Part shown: one piece after another, positions 35,070 through 43,725 of the stretch | Layout: every line of letters begins with the position of its first letter | How positions within the stretch are numbered: position 1 is the stretch's first letter | Assembly: GCF_048007105.1 (NCBI RefSeq) | Contig: NZ_CP180352.1 | Span: 992,001-1,056,000, forward strand | Direction: 5' to 3' | Length of the DNA stretch: 64,000 nt | DNA from: Minwuia sp048007105 | GTDB taxonomy: Bacteria > Pseudomonadota > Alphaproteobacteria > Minwuiales > Minwuiaceae | Made by a program: the position numbers and the translations under genes | The notes under the pieces: generated by a model | The model's database searches: none | Told to the model about the DNA's origin: nothing | The model's input: the letters and a program-made list of their open reading frames with translations, nothing else

Positions 35070-36119
35070 ATGACGGACAAGGACGCTATTCAGTCTCTCG
35101 ACGCGCGTAGCCGGGAGATTTTCCGTTACATCGTCGAGGGCTATCTGGACAATGGGGCGCCGGTCGGCTCGCGCACGATCTCGCGCCATCTGACCACGGC
35201 GCTGTCGCCGGCTTCGGTGCGCAACACCATGTCGGACCTGGAAGAGCTGGGCCTGCTCTACGCGCCGCATACGTCCGCCGGCCGGCTGCCGACCGAGCTG
35301 GGGCTTCGGCTGTTCGTGGACGGCCTGCTGGAACTCGGCGACCTTTCGGACGGGGAACGCTCGTCGATCGAGGCGCGCTGCAACACCCAGGGCCGGAACT
35401 ACACCGACATGCTGTCGGAAGCCTCCAACATGCTCTCCGACCTCTCGGGCTATGCCGGTCTGGTGACCGTGCCCAAGAGCGACCAGCCGCTGAAGCATCT
35501 CGAATTCGTCAGCCTCGCGCCGGGCAAGGCGCTGGTCGTCATGGTCACCGTCGGCGGCGTGGTCGAGAACCGGCTGATCGCCGTCCCGCCGGGCATGCCG
35601 CCGTCTTCGCTGGTCGAGGCCTCGAACTATCTCTCCGACCGGCTGCGCGGCCGCACCCTCGCCGAGGCGCGGCAGGCCATCCTGGAAGAGCTGGAAGCGC
35701 GCAAGGCGCAGCTGGACGAACTCGCCGCGCAGGTCGTCGAGGCGGGTCTGGCCGACTGGGCCGGCGGCGACGATGCCGGCCGGCTGATCATCCGCGGGCA
35801 GGGCAAGCTGCTCGAGGACGTGCAGGCGATCGAGGATCTCGACCGCGTGCGGCGGCTGTTCAACGATCTGGAGACCAAGAGCGAACTTCTGAACATGCTC
35901 GACCTGGCCCATCAGGGCGACGGCGTCCGCATCTTCATCGGCTCCGAAAGCAACCTGTTCAGCCTCTCGGGCAGCTCGATGATCGTTGCGCCCTTCACCG
36001 ACGGCAACCAGAAGATCGTCGGTTCCATCGGCGTGATCGGGCCCACCCGCTTGAACTATGCCCGCATCATTCCCATGGTTGACTACACGGCGCGTGTCAT
36101 CGGACGCCTGATCGGCTAG
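35070..36119 (+). CDS. hrcA: Heat-shock repressor HrcA
   Basis: A 349-residue protein starting at ATG 35070; ATG 35046 is a possible longer start. The N-terminal winged helix (SREIFRYIVEGYLDNGAPVG and then SPASVRNTMSDLEELGLL) binds the CIRCE operator in this family. The rest is the GAF-like and dimerisation portion ending GPTRLNYARIIPMVDYTARV. HrcA represses groE and is recycled by the chaperonin. It is immediately followed by grpE (43-bp gap). Confidence 0.9.
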   Translation: MTDKDAIQSLDARSREIFRYIVEGYLDNGAPVGSRTISRHLTTALSPASVRNTMSDLEELGLLYAPHTSAGRLPTELGLRLFVDGLLELGDLSDGERSSIEARCNTQGRNYTDMLSEASNMLSDLSGYAGLVTVPKSDQPLKHLEFVSLAPGKALVVMVTVGGVVENRLIAVPPGMPPSSLVEASNYLSDRLRGRTLAEARQAILEELEARKAQLDELAAQVVEAGLADWAGGDDAGRLIIRGQGKLLEDVQAIEDLDRVRRLFNDLETKSELLNMLDLAHQGDGVRIFIGSESNLFSLSGSSMIVAPFTDGNQKIVGSIGVIGPTRLNYARIIPMVDYTARVIGRLIG

Positions 36120-36162
36120 AACGCCGTTCCGTCCGGGACCCAAGCATCATCGGGACATCGCT

Positions 36163-36831
36163 ATGACTGACCAGAACGACAAGCCGGCGTCGGACAAGAC
36201 GCCCGAGGGCGCAGAACCTGAAAAGACCCTGGAAGAGGCCACCGAGGCCGCTTCGGGCGGGGACGAGGCTGCTGCGGAAGCCGCGGCTGCAGATGCCGCT
36301 TCCATCGTCGACGAGGAGGCCCCGCCGGTCGAGCCGGACCCCGTCGCGGTGCTGGAAGAAGAGAACGCCGCGCTGAAGGACCGCCTGATGCGCACCATGG
36401 CGGAGCTGGAGAACAACCGCCGCCGCGCCCAGCGCGACCGCGAGGACGCCCTGAAATACGGGGCGCAGAAGTTCGCCCGCGACATGTGCGAGGTCGCCGA
36501 CAACCTGCAGCGCGCGCTGGACGCGACCGCGGAAGAGGACGCGAACGCCGAGACCAAGGCGGTGCTGGAAGGCGTCAAGATCACCCGCGATTCGCTGAAG
36601 CAGATCTTCGAACGCCACGGCGTGCAGGAGATCGACGCCCAGGACCAGAAGTTCGATCCGAACCTGCACGAGGCCATGACCGAGATCGACGTGCCCGGCG
36701 CGCCGCCCTCGACCTGCATCCAGGTGATCGAGCGCGGCTACACGCTGAACGGCCGTCTCCTCCGCCCCGCCCGCGTTGTGGTGACCAAATCGCAGAGCCA
36801 GACCGGCAACAAGGTCGATACGTCGGCGTAG
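36163..36831 (+). CDS. grpE: Nucleotide exchange factor GrpE
   Basis: A 222-residue protein. A long acidic N-terminal tail rich in Ala/Glu leads into a coiled coil (ALKDRLMRTMAELENNRRRA). The beta-wing ends with CIQVIERGYTLNGRLLRPAR, the GrpE signature. It swaps ADP for ATP on DnaK. hrcA-grpE order is common in alphaproteobacteria. dnaK itself is not in the window; the downstream 165 bp hold palindromic repeats instead. Confidence 0.95.
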   Translation: MTDQNDKPASDKTPEGAEPEKTLEEATEAASGGDEAAAEAAAADAASIVDEEAPPVEPDPVAVLEEENAALKDRLMRTMAELENNRRRAQRDREDALKYGAQKFARDMCEVADNLQRALDATAEEDANAETKAVLEGVKITRDSLKQIFERHGVQEIDAQDQKFDPNLHEAMTEIDVPGAPPSTCIQVIERGYTLNGRLLRPARVVVTKSQSQTGNKVDTSA

Positions 36832-36840
36832 CGCCCTCCC

Positions 36841-36927
36841 GTCCCGGGACTTGATCCCGGGACCCAGTCCGGCCATGCCGGCACAAGCCTGTGATTCAGA
36901 ACTGGACAGCGGGATCAAGTCCCGCTG
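36841..36927. repeat. Palindromic repeat pair after grpE
   Basis: GTCCCGGGA-CTTGA-TCCCGGGAC at 36841-36863 and CAGCGGGA-TCAAG-TCCCGCTG at 36907-36927, the same two modules as in the soeB-soeC gap but in the opposite order. Either hairpin could terminate or shield the hrcA-grpE transcript. Nothing gene-like is visible in 36832-36996. Confidence 0.8.
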
Positions 36928-36996
36928 CGGGTTTGTGGTTCAGGGCCAACCCCTGGACTACAGGACCCCGGCTCAAGGCCAAGGTGACGGCGGGCG

Positions 36997-38094
36997 CTAC
37001 GCCGCGTCGCCATACCCCTGCATCCGGGCGGCGTCGGCGCGGACGGTTTCGGGGCCGCCGAGCAGCTGGCGGTTCAGGCCGATGCGCTTGAACCAGTAGT
37101 GCAGGCCCATCAGGTCGGTGAAGCCCATGCCGCCATGCACCTCGGTCGCGGTGCGGGCGACGAAGGTGCCGGTCTCGGCGGTGTGGGATTTCGCCAACGC
37201 GGCCATCACCGGAAACTCGTCCGGTTCGGCGTCCATGGTATGGGCGGCGAACCAGATCAGCGAGCGGCAGGGCTCCAGCCGCGCCGCCATCTCCGCGCAG
37301 AGATGTTTCACCGCCTGGAAGGAGCCGATGGTGCGGCCGAACTGCTCGCGCTCCATGGCGTAGGCGACAGCCTTCTCGATCATGCGCTGCCCCGCGCCCA
37401 GCGTGTCGGCGGCCAGCAACACCCGGCCCGCGGCGATCAGGTCGTGGGTCACCGCCGCCGGGTCATTGGCGCCGTCCAGCGGCTCCGCCTCGACACTGTC
37501 GAAGACCAGTTCCGCCGTCTCGCGGGTGCGGTCGATGCTGCGCATCCGGTGGGCCGTCAGCCCGGCGGCGTCCATCGCCACCAGGTGCAGCTTCCGTTCC
37601 CGGTCGGCGACGATGACGTGGGTGGCGCTGCGCGTTTCCAGCGCGAACAGTGCCTTGCCTGTCAACCTGCCGCCTTCTGCCGAGACGCCGGCAGTCTCCC
37701 GCGCACCGGCGGCTTCCGACAATGCGGCGGCGAAGCGCGCGTCGCCCGCCGCCAGCTTCGGCAGCCAGGTGTCCTGCTGTGCCGGGGTGCCGGCGCGGGC
37801 GATGGCGATGGCGGCCAGCCCGGCGTTGGCCATGAAGGGCGACGGCGTCACGTGTCGGCCCAGCATCTCCTGCACCACGGCGGCATCCAGCAGCCCCAGC
37901 CCGGCCCCGCCATGCGCTTCGGGCACCATGATGCCGCTGAGGCCCAACGCGGCGACCGCATCGTCGATGGCGGCCTGCGCCGCGGCGTCGTCTCCGGCCG
38001 CCTTGCGCACGATCTCCAGATCGGCGGCGACGGCCAGCGCGCGGTCGACGGTCTCCTGCAGCATCCGCTGGTCGTCGGACAGTCCGAATTCCAT
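36997..38094 (-). CDS. Acyl-CoA dehydrogenase, first of an adjacent pair
   Basis: A 365-residue flavoprotein: N-terminal helical domain (MEFGLSDDQRMLQETVDRAL), a middle domain with GKALFALETRSATHVIV and a C-terminal helical domain with REQFGRTIGSFQAVKHLCAE and TEVHGGMGFTDLMGL. It would introduce a trans-2 double bond into an acyl-CoA. The adjacent, clearly different acyl-CoA dehydrogenase gene suggests a mixed alpha2-beta2 enzyme as in steroid side-chain degradation, where only one subunit has the catalytic Glu. This is inference; both subunits could also act alone. Confidence 0.85.
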   Translation of the reverse strand: MEFGLSDDQRMLQETVDRALAVAADLEIVRKAAGDDAAAQAAIDDAVAALGLSGIMVPEAHGGAGLGLLDAAVVQEMLGRHVTPSPFMANAGLAAIAIARAGTPAQQDTWLPKLAAGDARFAAALSEAAGARETAGVSAEGGRLTGKALFALETRSATHVIVADRERKLHLVAMDAAGLTAHRMRSIDRTRETAELVFDSVEAEPLDGANDPAAVTHDLIAAGRVLLAADTLGAGQRMIEKAVAYAMEREQFGRTIGSFQAVKHLCAEMAARLEPCRSLIWFAAHTMDAEPDEFPVMAALAKSHTAETGTFVARTATEVHGGMGFTDLMGLHYWFKRIGLNRQLLGGPETVRADAARMQGYGDAA

Positions 38095-38122
38095 CAGCTT
38101 CTCCGTTCAGCTCAGACTTTCA

Positions 38123-38202
38123 CCCCCGCCTCGTGCGGGGGTCCGGTGCGGCTTCGCCGCAAGATGATGACTGACCGGATGCCCGCATGAAGCGGGCATG
38201 AC
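38123..38202. repeat. Dispersed palindromic repeat between the acyl-CoA dehydrogenase genes
   Basis: Starts CCCCCGCCTCGTGCGGGGGT and ends GCCCGCATGAAGCGGGCATG, each end being a hairpin. A near-identical copy in opposite orientation lies at 63021-63105. It fills most of the 118-bp gap. Confidence 0.85.
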
Positions 38203-38212
38203 AAATTGGTGG

Positions 38213-39403
38213 TCACGCCTTCGCCGCCTTCGGTTCGCGCGGCATCCCCAGGCCGCGCTCGGCGATGATGTTTTTCTGGATCTGCGCCGTGCCGCCGCCG
38301 ATGATCAGGCCGAGATCGTACATGTAGCGCGACTGCCACGATCCGCCGGAGCGGAGGTAGTCGCCCTCCTCGTAGAGGATGCCAAGCTCGCCCATCACGT
38401 CGACGGCGAAGGCGGCGAGCTGGTGATTCAGCTCGCAACCCTGCAGCTTCACGATCAGTCCGGCGAGGCCCTTCGGTTCACCCTTCTGGCTCATGGCCAT
38501 CAGCCTGAGCCCGTGGGCGCGCATGGCGTGGACCTCGGCCTGCAGGCGGATCAACCGGTCGCGGAAGACGGGGTTGTCCATCACGCGGTGGCCGTCGATG
38601 GTCTCGGTCTCCATCAGCTTCACGATGGCGGCGAGGCGGTTCAGCCCGGCATTCGGATCGCCCAGCATGCCGCGCTCGTGGGTCAGCACGGCGTTGGCGA
38701 CCTGCCAGCCCTGGCCGCGTTCGCCGACGATCTGCCCGACCGGGACCTTCACGTCGGTGAAGAAGACCTCGTTGAAGTTGGCGGAACCGGTCATGTCGAC
38801 CAGCGGGCGGACCTCGATGCCCGGCGTGTCCATCGACAGCAGCAGGAAGGAGATGCCCCTGTGCTTCGGCGCGTCGGGCTCGGTGCGGATCAGCGCGAAC
38901 ATCATGTCGGCCTGCCGCGCGGTCGAGGTCCAGATCTTCTGGCCGTTGATGACGAAATGGCCGTCCTCGACCCGGGCCGAGGTCTTCAGGCTGGCGAGAT
39001 CGGAGCCTGCGCCCGGCTCGGAATAGCCCTGGCACCAGATCACCTCGCCATGCAGGGTCGGCCGGATCCATTGCCGCTTCTGTTCCTCGGTGCCGAGCTC
39101 CAGCAGGGTCGGCACCAGCATGGAGATGCCCTGGCTGGACATGCCGCCCGGCGTCCCGCTGGCGGCGAACTCCTCGGCGATGATGCGCGACTTCAGGATG
39201 TCGGGTTCAGCCCCGTAGCCGCCATACTCCGCCGGGATGGTCCGCGCCGCGTAGCCGTGCTCGATCAGCAGCTTCTGCCAGGCGTGCAGCTCCGGATCCC
39301 GCTGGCTCCGCCGCCCCCGCGGGGCCTTGTGCCCGTGCTCCGCGATGAAGGCGCGGACGTCATCGCGGAAGGCTTCGTGTTCCGGGCTCAGTCTGAGATC
39401 CAT
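38213..39403 (-). CDS. Acyl-CoA dehydrogenase, second of an adjacent pair
   Basis: A 396-residue acyl-CoA dehydrogenase with the FAD/substrate segments IWCQGYSEPGAGSDLASLKT and GQKIWTSTARQADMMFALIR, and the C-terminal DLGLIIGGGTAQIQKNII flavin-contact motif. Length is normal. It precedes the first acyl-CoA dehydrogenase gene on the minus strand, and a repeat separates them. Its N-terminal PEHEAFRDDVRAFIAEHGHK resembles enzymes for branched or cyclic acyl-CoAs. Exact substrate not predictable. Confidence 0.85.
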   Translation of the reverse strand: MDLRLSPEHEAFRDDVRAFIAEHGHKAPRGRRSQRDPELHAWQKLLIEHGYAARTIPAEYGGYGAEPDILKSRIIAEEFAASGTPGGMSSQGISMLVPTLLELGTEEQKRQWIRPTLHGEVIWCQGYSEPGAGSDLASLKTSARVEDGHFVINGQKIWTSTARQADMMFALIRTEPDAPKHRGISFLLLSMDTPGIEVRPLVDMTGSANFNEVFFTDVKVPVGQIVGERGQGWQVANAVLTHERGMLGDPNAGLNRLAAIVKLMETETIDGHRVMDNPVFRDRLIRLQAEVHAMRAHGLRLMAMSQKGEPKGLAGLIVKLQGCELNHQLAAFAVDVMGELGILYEEGDYLRSGGSWQSRYMYDLGLIIGGGTAQIQKNIIAERGLGMPREPKAAKA

Positions 39404-39427
39404 GAAGGTCTCCTGTCGGCTTCTGTG

Positions 39428-39548
39428 GTCATCCCCGATCGAGCGTCAGCGAGACTCGGGGATCCGGGACTATGTCCCCGTCTCGCCCAGCGGCGCGATG
39501 CGAAGCGCCGTCCGGACCCCCGAGTGGCCTGCGGCCATCGGGGGTGAC
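39428..39548. repeat. Palindromic repeat region upstream of the acyl-CoA dehydrogenase
   Basis: Begins GTCATCCCCGATCGAGCGTC and ends GGCCATCGGGGGTGAC, so the two ends are inverted. Inner hairpins include CGGCGCGATGCGAAGCGCCG. It belongs to the same loose family as the 38123 and 63021 copies (CGxxTGxCCGGA-type core) but is diverged. The 158-bp gap has no gene. Confidence 0.6.
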
Positions 39549-39561
39549 CCGTTGGCTCGGC

Positions 39562-40329
39562 CTACTTCGCCTTCCACACCGGATCGCGCTTCTCGATGAA
39601 GGCGCGGGGGCCTTCCTTGAAGTCCTCGGTGCCGGCGAGGTAGCGCATGGCGTCCGAGCTGGCGGCCCAGAGGTCCTCGTCGCTGTCCATCATCGCGCGC
39701 CTGGTGATCTGCATCGCCCGCTGCACGGCCAGCGGCGCGTTGGCGGTGATGCGCCCGGCCAGCTCCAGCGCCTTGTCCATCAGCTCGTCCTGGGCGACGA
39801 CGTAGTTCACCAGCCCGAGCTCGTATGCCCGGCGGGCGGGGATGGTGTCGCCGGTCAGCATCAGTTCCATGCCGACGGCGGGGCCGACGGCGCGGGGCAG
39901 GCGGAACAGGCCGCCCGCGGCGGGGACCAGGCTGCGCTTCACTTCGGGCACGCCGAAGGCGGCTTCCTCGGCGGCGACCACCATGTCGGAGGCCAGCACG
40001 ATCTCACAGCCGCCGGCGACGGCGAAGCCGTTGACTGCGGCGATCAGCGGCTTGGTCCGTTCCCGCTTCACGATGCCGGCGAAGCCGCCGCGCTTCGTGG
40101 ACAGCCGCCCCGCATCGCCCTGGGAGATCGCCTTCAGGTCGGCGCCGGCGCAGAACACCTTGCCCGAGGAGCGGATGATGCCGACCCAGAGCTGGTCGTC
40201 GGCCTCGAATTCGTCGATCGCCGCCTCGATCCCCTCGGCCACGTCGCCGTTCACGGCGTTTCGGGCCTCGGGCCGGTTCAGGGTGATGATGAAGATGTGC
40301 TCGCGCTTCTCGGTCTCGATGATGGCCAC
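39562..40329 (-). CDS. Enoyl-CoA hydratase/isomerase family protein
   Basis: A 255-residue crotonase. SSGKVFCAGADLKAISQG forms the CoA pocket and oxyanion hole part 1, AAVNGFAVAGGCEIVLASDM part 2, and the catalytic Glu region is EAAFGVPEVKRSLVPAAGG. It hydrates trans-2-enoyl-CoA formed by the neighbouring acyl-CoA dehydrogenases. Annotation as a carnitine-type hydratase is possible. It starts the minus-strand group of three beta-oxidation genes and is divergent from the monooxygenase gene. Confidence 0.85.
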   Translation of the reverse strand: MAIIETEKREHIFIITLNRPEARNAVNGDVAEGIEAAIDEFEADDQLWVGIIRSSGKVFCAGADLKAISQGDAGRLSTKRGGFAGIVKRERTKPLIAAVNGFAVAGGCEIVLASDMVVAAEEAAFGVPEVKRSLVPAAGGLFRLPRAVGPAVGMELMLTGDTIPARRAYELGLVNYVVAQDELMDKALELAGRITANAPLAVQRAMQITRRAMMDSDEDLWAASSDAMRYLAGTEDFKEGPRAFIEKRDPVWKAK

Positions 40330-40407
40330 TTGATTTCCTCCCCGGTGACGTGGGCGTCATCTTGGGCCGAACCGTGGCCGTCGTTCAACGGTCCTGGCAA
40401 TTGTCCT

Positions 40408-40487
40408 CCGCGGGCCTGACCCGCGGATCTCGGGGTGCAACCGCCTCGGCGGCGGCAATGTGAGGCCCCCGGGACGGGCCCGGGGGC
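40408..40487. repeat. Palindromic repeats in the divergent gap
   Basis: CCGCGGGCCTGACCCGCGG (40408-40426) and GCCCCCGGGACGGGCCCGGG (from 40465) are two hairpins of the TGACC/TGATCC-centred family seen elsewhere in the window. The rest of 40330-40584 holds only the start region of the next gene (GGGGAGGAGG at 40568-40577). Confidence 0.65.
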
Positions 40488-40584
40488 GGCAGGACGGCTG
40501 CAGGGCCCGCCTGCATCGGTGTGGGTTGCGTCAAGCGCGCGCTGTGGCAGATATTGGCCTGCGCTTCGGGGAGGAGGCTGGATC

Positions 40585-41734
40585 ATGAAATCACCGATCT
40601 GCGAAATGCTGGGCATCGAGTTCCCGCTGGTCGCGTTCACCCATTGCCGCGACGTTGTCGTCGAGGTCTCCAAGGCCGGCGGCATGGGCGTGCTGGGCGC
40701 GGCGGGCATGTCCGCGGAGAAGCTGGAGACCGAGCTCCGCTGGATCGACGACAAGATCGGCGGCCGGCCCTATGGCGTCGACCTGATCGTGCCCACGAAG
40801 TTCGCGTCCAAGGGCGAGAAGTCGAAGCCCGGCAGCAATGTCGACAAGGTGCCGGAGGGTCACAAGGAGTTCGTCCGCTCGATCCTGCGCACCCACGACA
40901 TCGACCCCGACGAGGTGATGACCGCCGACCGCTTGAAGCGCGGCACGCGGCTGGGCGACAACATGGCCGATGACGGCGCGCTGTCGCTGCTGGACGTCTG
41001 CTTCGCCCATCCGATCAAGCTGATCGCCAACGCGCTGGGCACCCCGCCGGCCTACATGACCGAGCGGGCGAAGAAGGAGGGCGTGCCGGTCGCGGCGCTG
41101 GTCGGCGCGAAGGAACACGCCATCAAGCAGGTGCAGGCCGACGTCGACATCCTGGTCGTTGCGGGCGGCGAGGCCGGCGGCCATTGCGGCGATGTCTCCA
41201 CGTTGGTGCTGGTACCGGAGATCGCGCGCGCGGTCAGGGCCATCCGCGGACAACCCGGTGCCTATCCTGGCGGCGGGCGGCATCGTCACCGGCGAGCAGA
41301 TGGCGGCCTGCATGGCGATGGGCGCGGACGGGGCCTGGACCGGCTCGGTGTGGCTGACCACCGCGGAGGCCGAGACCTCGCCGGTGGTGAAGGAGAAGAT
41401 GCTGGCCGCGTCGTCGCGCGACACGATCCGCTCCAAGGCCCGGACCGGCAAGTATTCGCGCCAGCTCCGCTCGGCCTGGACCGACGCGTGGGAGAGCGAA
41501 GCCGCGCCGGCGCCGCTGCCGATGCCGTATCAGTCGATCATCACCGAGCCGGTCATGGGCCGGGTCACCCGGATGGCCGAAGGCGGACACGAGGGCGCCA
41601 AGCAGCTCGCCTCCTATTTCGTCGGCCAGGGTGTGGGCCTGATGAACGAACCGCTCGGCGCCGGTCAGGTGGTGCAGGCCTTCAAGGAAGACTTCATCGC
41701 CGCCTTCGAGCGGATGAACGGGTTCTTTGAGTGA
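40585..41734 (+). pseudogene. Nitronate monooxygenase family protein with one frame break
   Basis: The ATG at 40585 follows GGGGAGGAGG. Residues 1-220 read as a nitronate monooxygenase/2-nitropropane dioxygenase-like FMN TIM barrel (MKSPICEMLGIEFPLVAFTH, VVAGGEAGGHCGDVSTLVLV). Near 41246-41249 the frame shifts. Removing one base there joins it to NPVPILAAGGIVTGEQMAAC and the rest, giving a single 382-residue protein ending at 41734. Both halves are well conserved, so an indel error is likely. The family oxidises alkyl nitronates or acts as an enoyl reductase. Context with fatty-acid genes suggests a lipid-related substrate. Confidence 0.8.
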
Positions 41735-41881
41735 TAACGGAAACGGCCAACCTGGGGATGGTTGGGTCGGCCAGGTTGGCGGCGCGGACCTTTCCGGAAA
41801 CGCACAGCCGCGCTGCGTGCCGACCCTACTCACGGTGCTCCGGTATCCGGCAACGCACAACTCTACGCGGTTTCTGAGCCC

Positions 41882-43522
41882 ATGACCCTTTCCCTCGGCA
41901 CCATTCACGAGGCGGTCAGCGCCGCCCTGCCGGACCGCACGGCCATCATCTTCCGCGACCGGCGGCTGACCTATGCCCAGGTGGCGGAGCGCACGCGCAG
42001 GCTGGCCAACTTCTTCATCTCCCAGGGCATCACGCTGCACACGCCGCGCAGCGCGCTGCAGAACTGGGAATCCGGTCAGGATCACGTCGCGGTCTACATG
42101 ACCAACTGCAACGAGTACGTCGAGACGCTGCTGGGCGGCTACAAGGCGCGCGCCGTGCCGTTCAACGTCAACTACCGCTATGTCCGCGAGGAGCTGGAAT
42201 ACCTGCTGAACGACGCTGATGCGAAGGCGGTGGTCTATCACGCCCGCTACGCGCCGGTGATGGATCAGGTGCGCGACGCCGTGCCGACGCTCCGTCTGCT
42301 CATCCAGGTCGATGACGGCTCGGGGGAGCCTCTGCTCGACGGGGCGCTGGACTACGAGACCGTGCTGGCGGAAAGCTCGCCGGCGCCGACCGGACTGGAC
42401 TGCGAGCCCGATGATCTCTTCATCCTCTATACCGGTGGCACCACCGGCATGCCGCGCGGCGTCCTCTGGCGTCAGGAAGACGCCTACATGAGCCAGATGG
42501 GCGGGCGCTACGACGGCCGGAACGAGGTCGGCAGCGTCGAGGAGGCCGTCGAGCGGGCGTGCGCGAAGAAGGGCTATGTCATCTTCCCGCCGCCGCCCTT
42601 CATGCATGGGGCCGGCAAGTATCTGGCGCTGCGCTCGCAGTTCGAGGGCAACACCCTGCTGATCCAGAACGTGACCGACCGGTTCAATCCCGCTGACGTG
42701 CTGTCGCTGGTCGGGACGGAGCGGGCCAACCTGATGCTCGCCATCGGCGACGCCTTCGGCCGGCCGCTGCTCGACGAACTCCGGCGCGGCTCCTGGGACA
42801 CCAGCAGCCTGAAGTTCCTGACCAACACCGGCGCGATCATGTCGAAGGGGGTGAAGGCCGGGCTGATGGAGGCGATCCCGGGCCTGACCATCATCGATTC
42901 GCTGGGCTCCTCGGAGACCGGCATCCAGGCGCAGAACATCTCCGGGCCGAAATCCGGTGTCGAGAAGGGCGATTTCCGCACCATGTCCGATACGCGGGTC
43001 ATGGCCGAGGACCGGAGCCGGTTCCTCGAACCCGGTGAGCCCGAGGCCGGCTGGCTCGCCATCGGCGGCCGCGTGCCATACGGCTATTACGGCGACGAGG
43101 CGAAGACGAAGCAGACCTTCCCGGCCATAGACGGAAAACGCTACGTCGTCGGCGGCGACAAGGTGCGGCTGCTGGAGAACGGGGAGATCGAGTTCTTCGG
43201 CCGCGAATCGGTGACCATCAATTCCGGCGGCGAGAAGATCTTCGCCGAGGAGGTCGAGGAGGCGCTGAAGCCGCATCCCTCGGTCGCCGACGTGCTGGTC
43301 GCCGGCCGCCCCTCCGAGCGCTGGGGCAACGAGGTGGTCGCCATGATCGAACTGCGCGACGGCGCCGAACCCGACGAGGCCGGACTGCTGGCCGAGGCCG
43401 AGAAGCACATCGCCCGCTACAAGCTGCCCAAGGCGTTCCTGTTCGTGGACAAGGTCGGCCGCCTCGCCAACGGCAAGCCCGACTATCGCTGGGCCAAACG
43501 AACCGCGGAGGCATCGGCATGA
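41882..43522 (+). CDS. Acyl-CoA synthetase (AMP-forming)
   Basis: A 546-residue ANL-family ligase. The phosphate loop LYTGGTTGMPRGVLW lies near residue 182, SLGSSETG near 345 and the hinge region GGDKVRLLENGEIEFFGRES near 420. NGKPDYRW near the end carries the catalytic Lys. It activates a carboxylic acid with ATP to the adenylate, then to the CoA thioester. It is probably the entry step for the neighbouring acyl-CoA dehydrogenases. Its stop forms an ATGA overlap with a small frame covering a palindromic repeat. Confidence 0.85.
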   Translation: MTLSLGTIHEAVSAALPDRTAIIFRDRRLTYAQVAERTRRLANFFISQGITLHTPRSALQNWESGQDHVAVYMTNCNEYVETLLGGYKARAVPFNVNYRYVREELEYLLNDADAKAVVYHARYAPVMDQVRDAVPTLRLLIQVDDGSGEPLLDGALDYETVLAESSPAPTGLDCEPDDLFILYTGGTTGMPRGVLWRQEDAYMSQMGGRYDGRNEVGSVEEAVERACAKKGYVIFPPPPFMHGAGKYLALRSQFEGNTLLIQNVTDRFNPADVLSLVGTERANLMLAIGDAFGRPLLDELRRGSWDTSSLKFLTNTGAIMSKGVKAGLMEAIPGLTIIDSLGSSETGIQAQNISGPKSGVEKGDFRTMSDTRVMAEDRSRFLEPGEPEAGWLAIGGRVPYGYYGDEAKTKQTFPAIDGKRYVVGGDKVRLLENGEIEFFGRESVTINSGGEKIFAEEVEEALKPHPSVADVLVAGRPSERWGNEVVAMIELRDGAEPDEAGLLAEAEKHIARYKLPKAFLFVDKVGRLANGKPDYRWAKRTAEASA

Positions 43523-43725
43523 GCGCAAGTCTGACCGGGTCGGAAACCGCGCTGGCTGGTCGCCTGTGTTCTTCCCCCCTTGAGGGGGAAGTGGCCGCGA
43601 AGTGGCCGATGGGGGGTGAGGCCGAAGGCCATTTCGGCTTCGCCGAATTCACCCCCACCCTGACCCTCCCCCCTCAAGGGGGAGGGGACGAGGCTGTGGA
43701 ACGGTCTGGAGGGATAACGGCATGA
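43519..43725 (+). CDS. Repeat-containing small open frame bridging two coupled genes
   Basis: A 68-codon frame starts in an ATGA overlap with the synthetase stop and ends in an ATGA overlap with the thiolase start. Codons about 18-56 are read from a palindromic element (43571-43690). The sequence (for example SPLEGEVAAKWPMGGEAEG) has no recognised fold. It is more probably a coupling leader or the by-product of repeat insertion than a functional protein, though the perfect two-ended overlap is striking. Confidence 0.3.
   Translation: MSASLTGSETALAGRLCSSPLEGEVAAKWPMGGEAEGHFGFAEFTPTLTLPPQGGGDEAVERSGGITA
43571..43690. repeat. Palindromic element with CCCCCTTGAGGGGG-type ends
   Basis: The left hairpin is CCCCCCTTGAGGGGG (43574-43588) and the right end CCCCCCTCAAGGGGGAGG (about 43668-43686); these ends are inverted. 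Inner hairpins include GGCCGAAGGCCATTTCGGCT. It differs from the TGATCC-centred family, so at least two repeat classes occur in the window. Confidence 0.75.
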
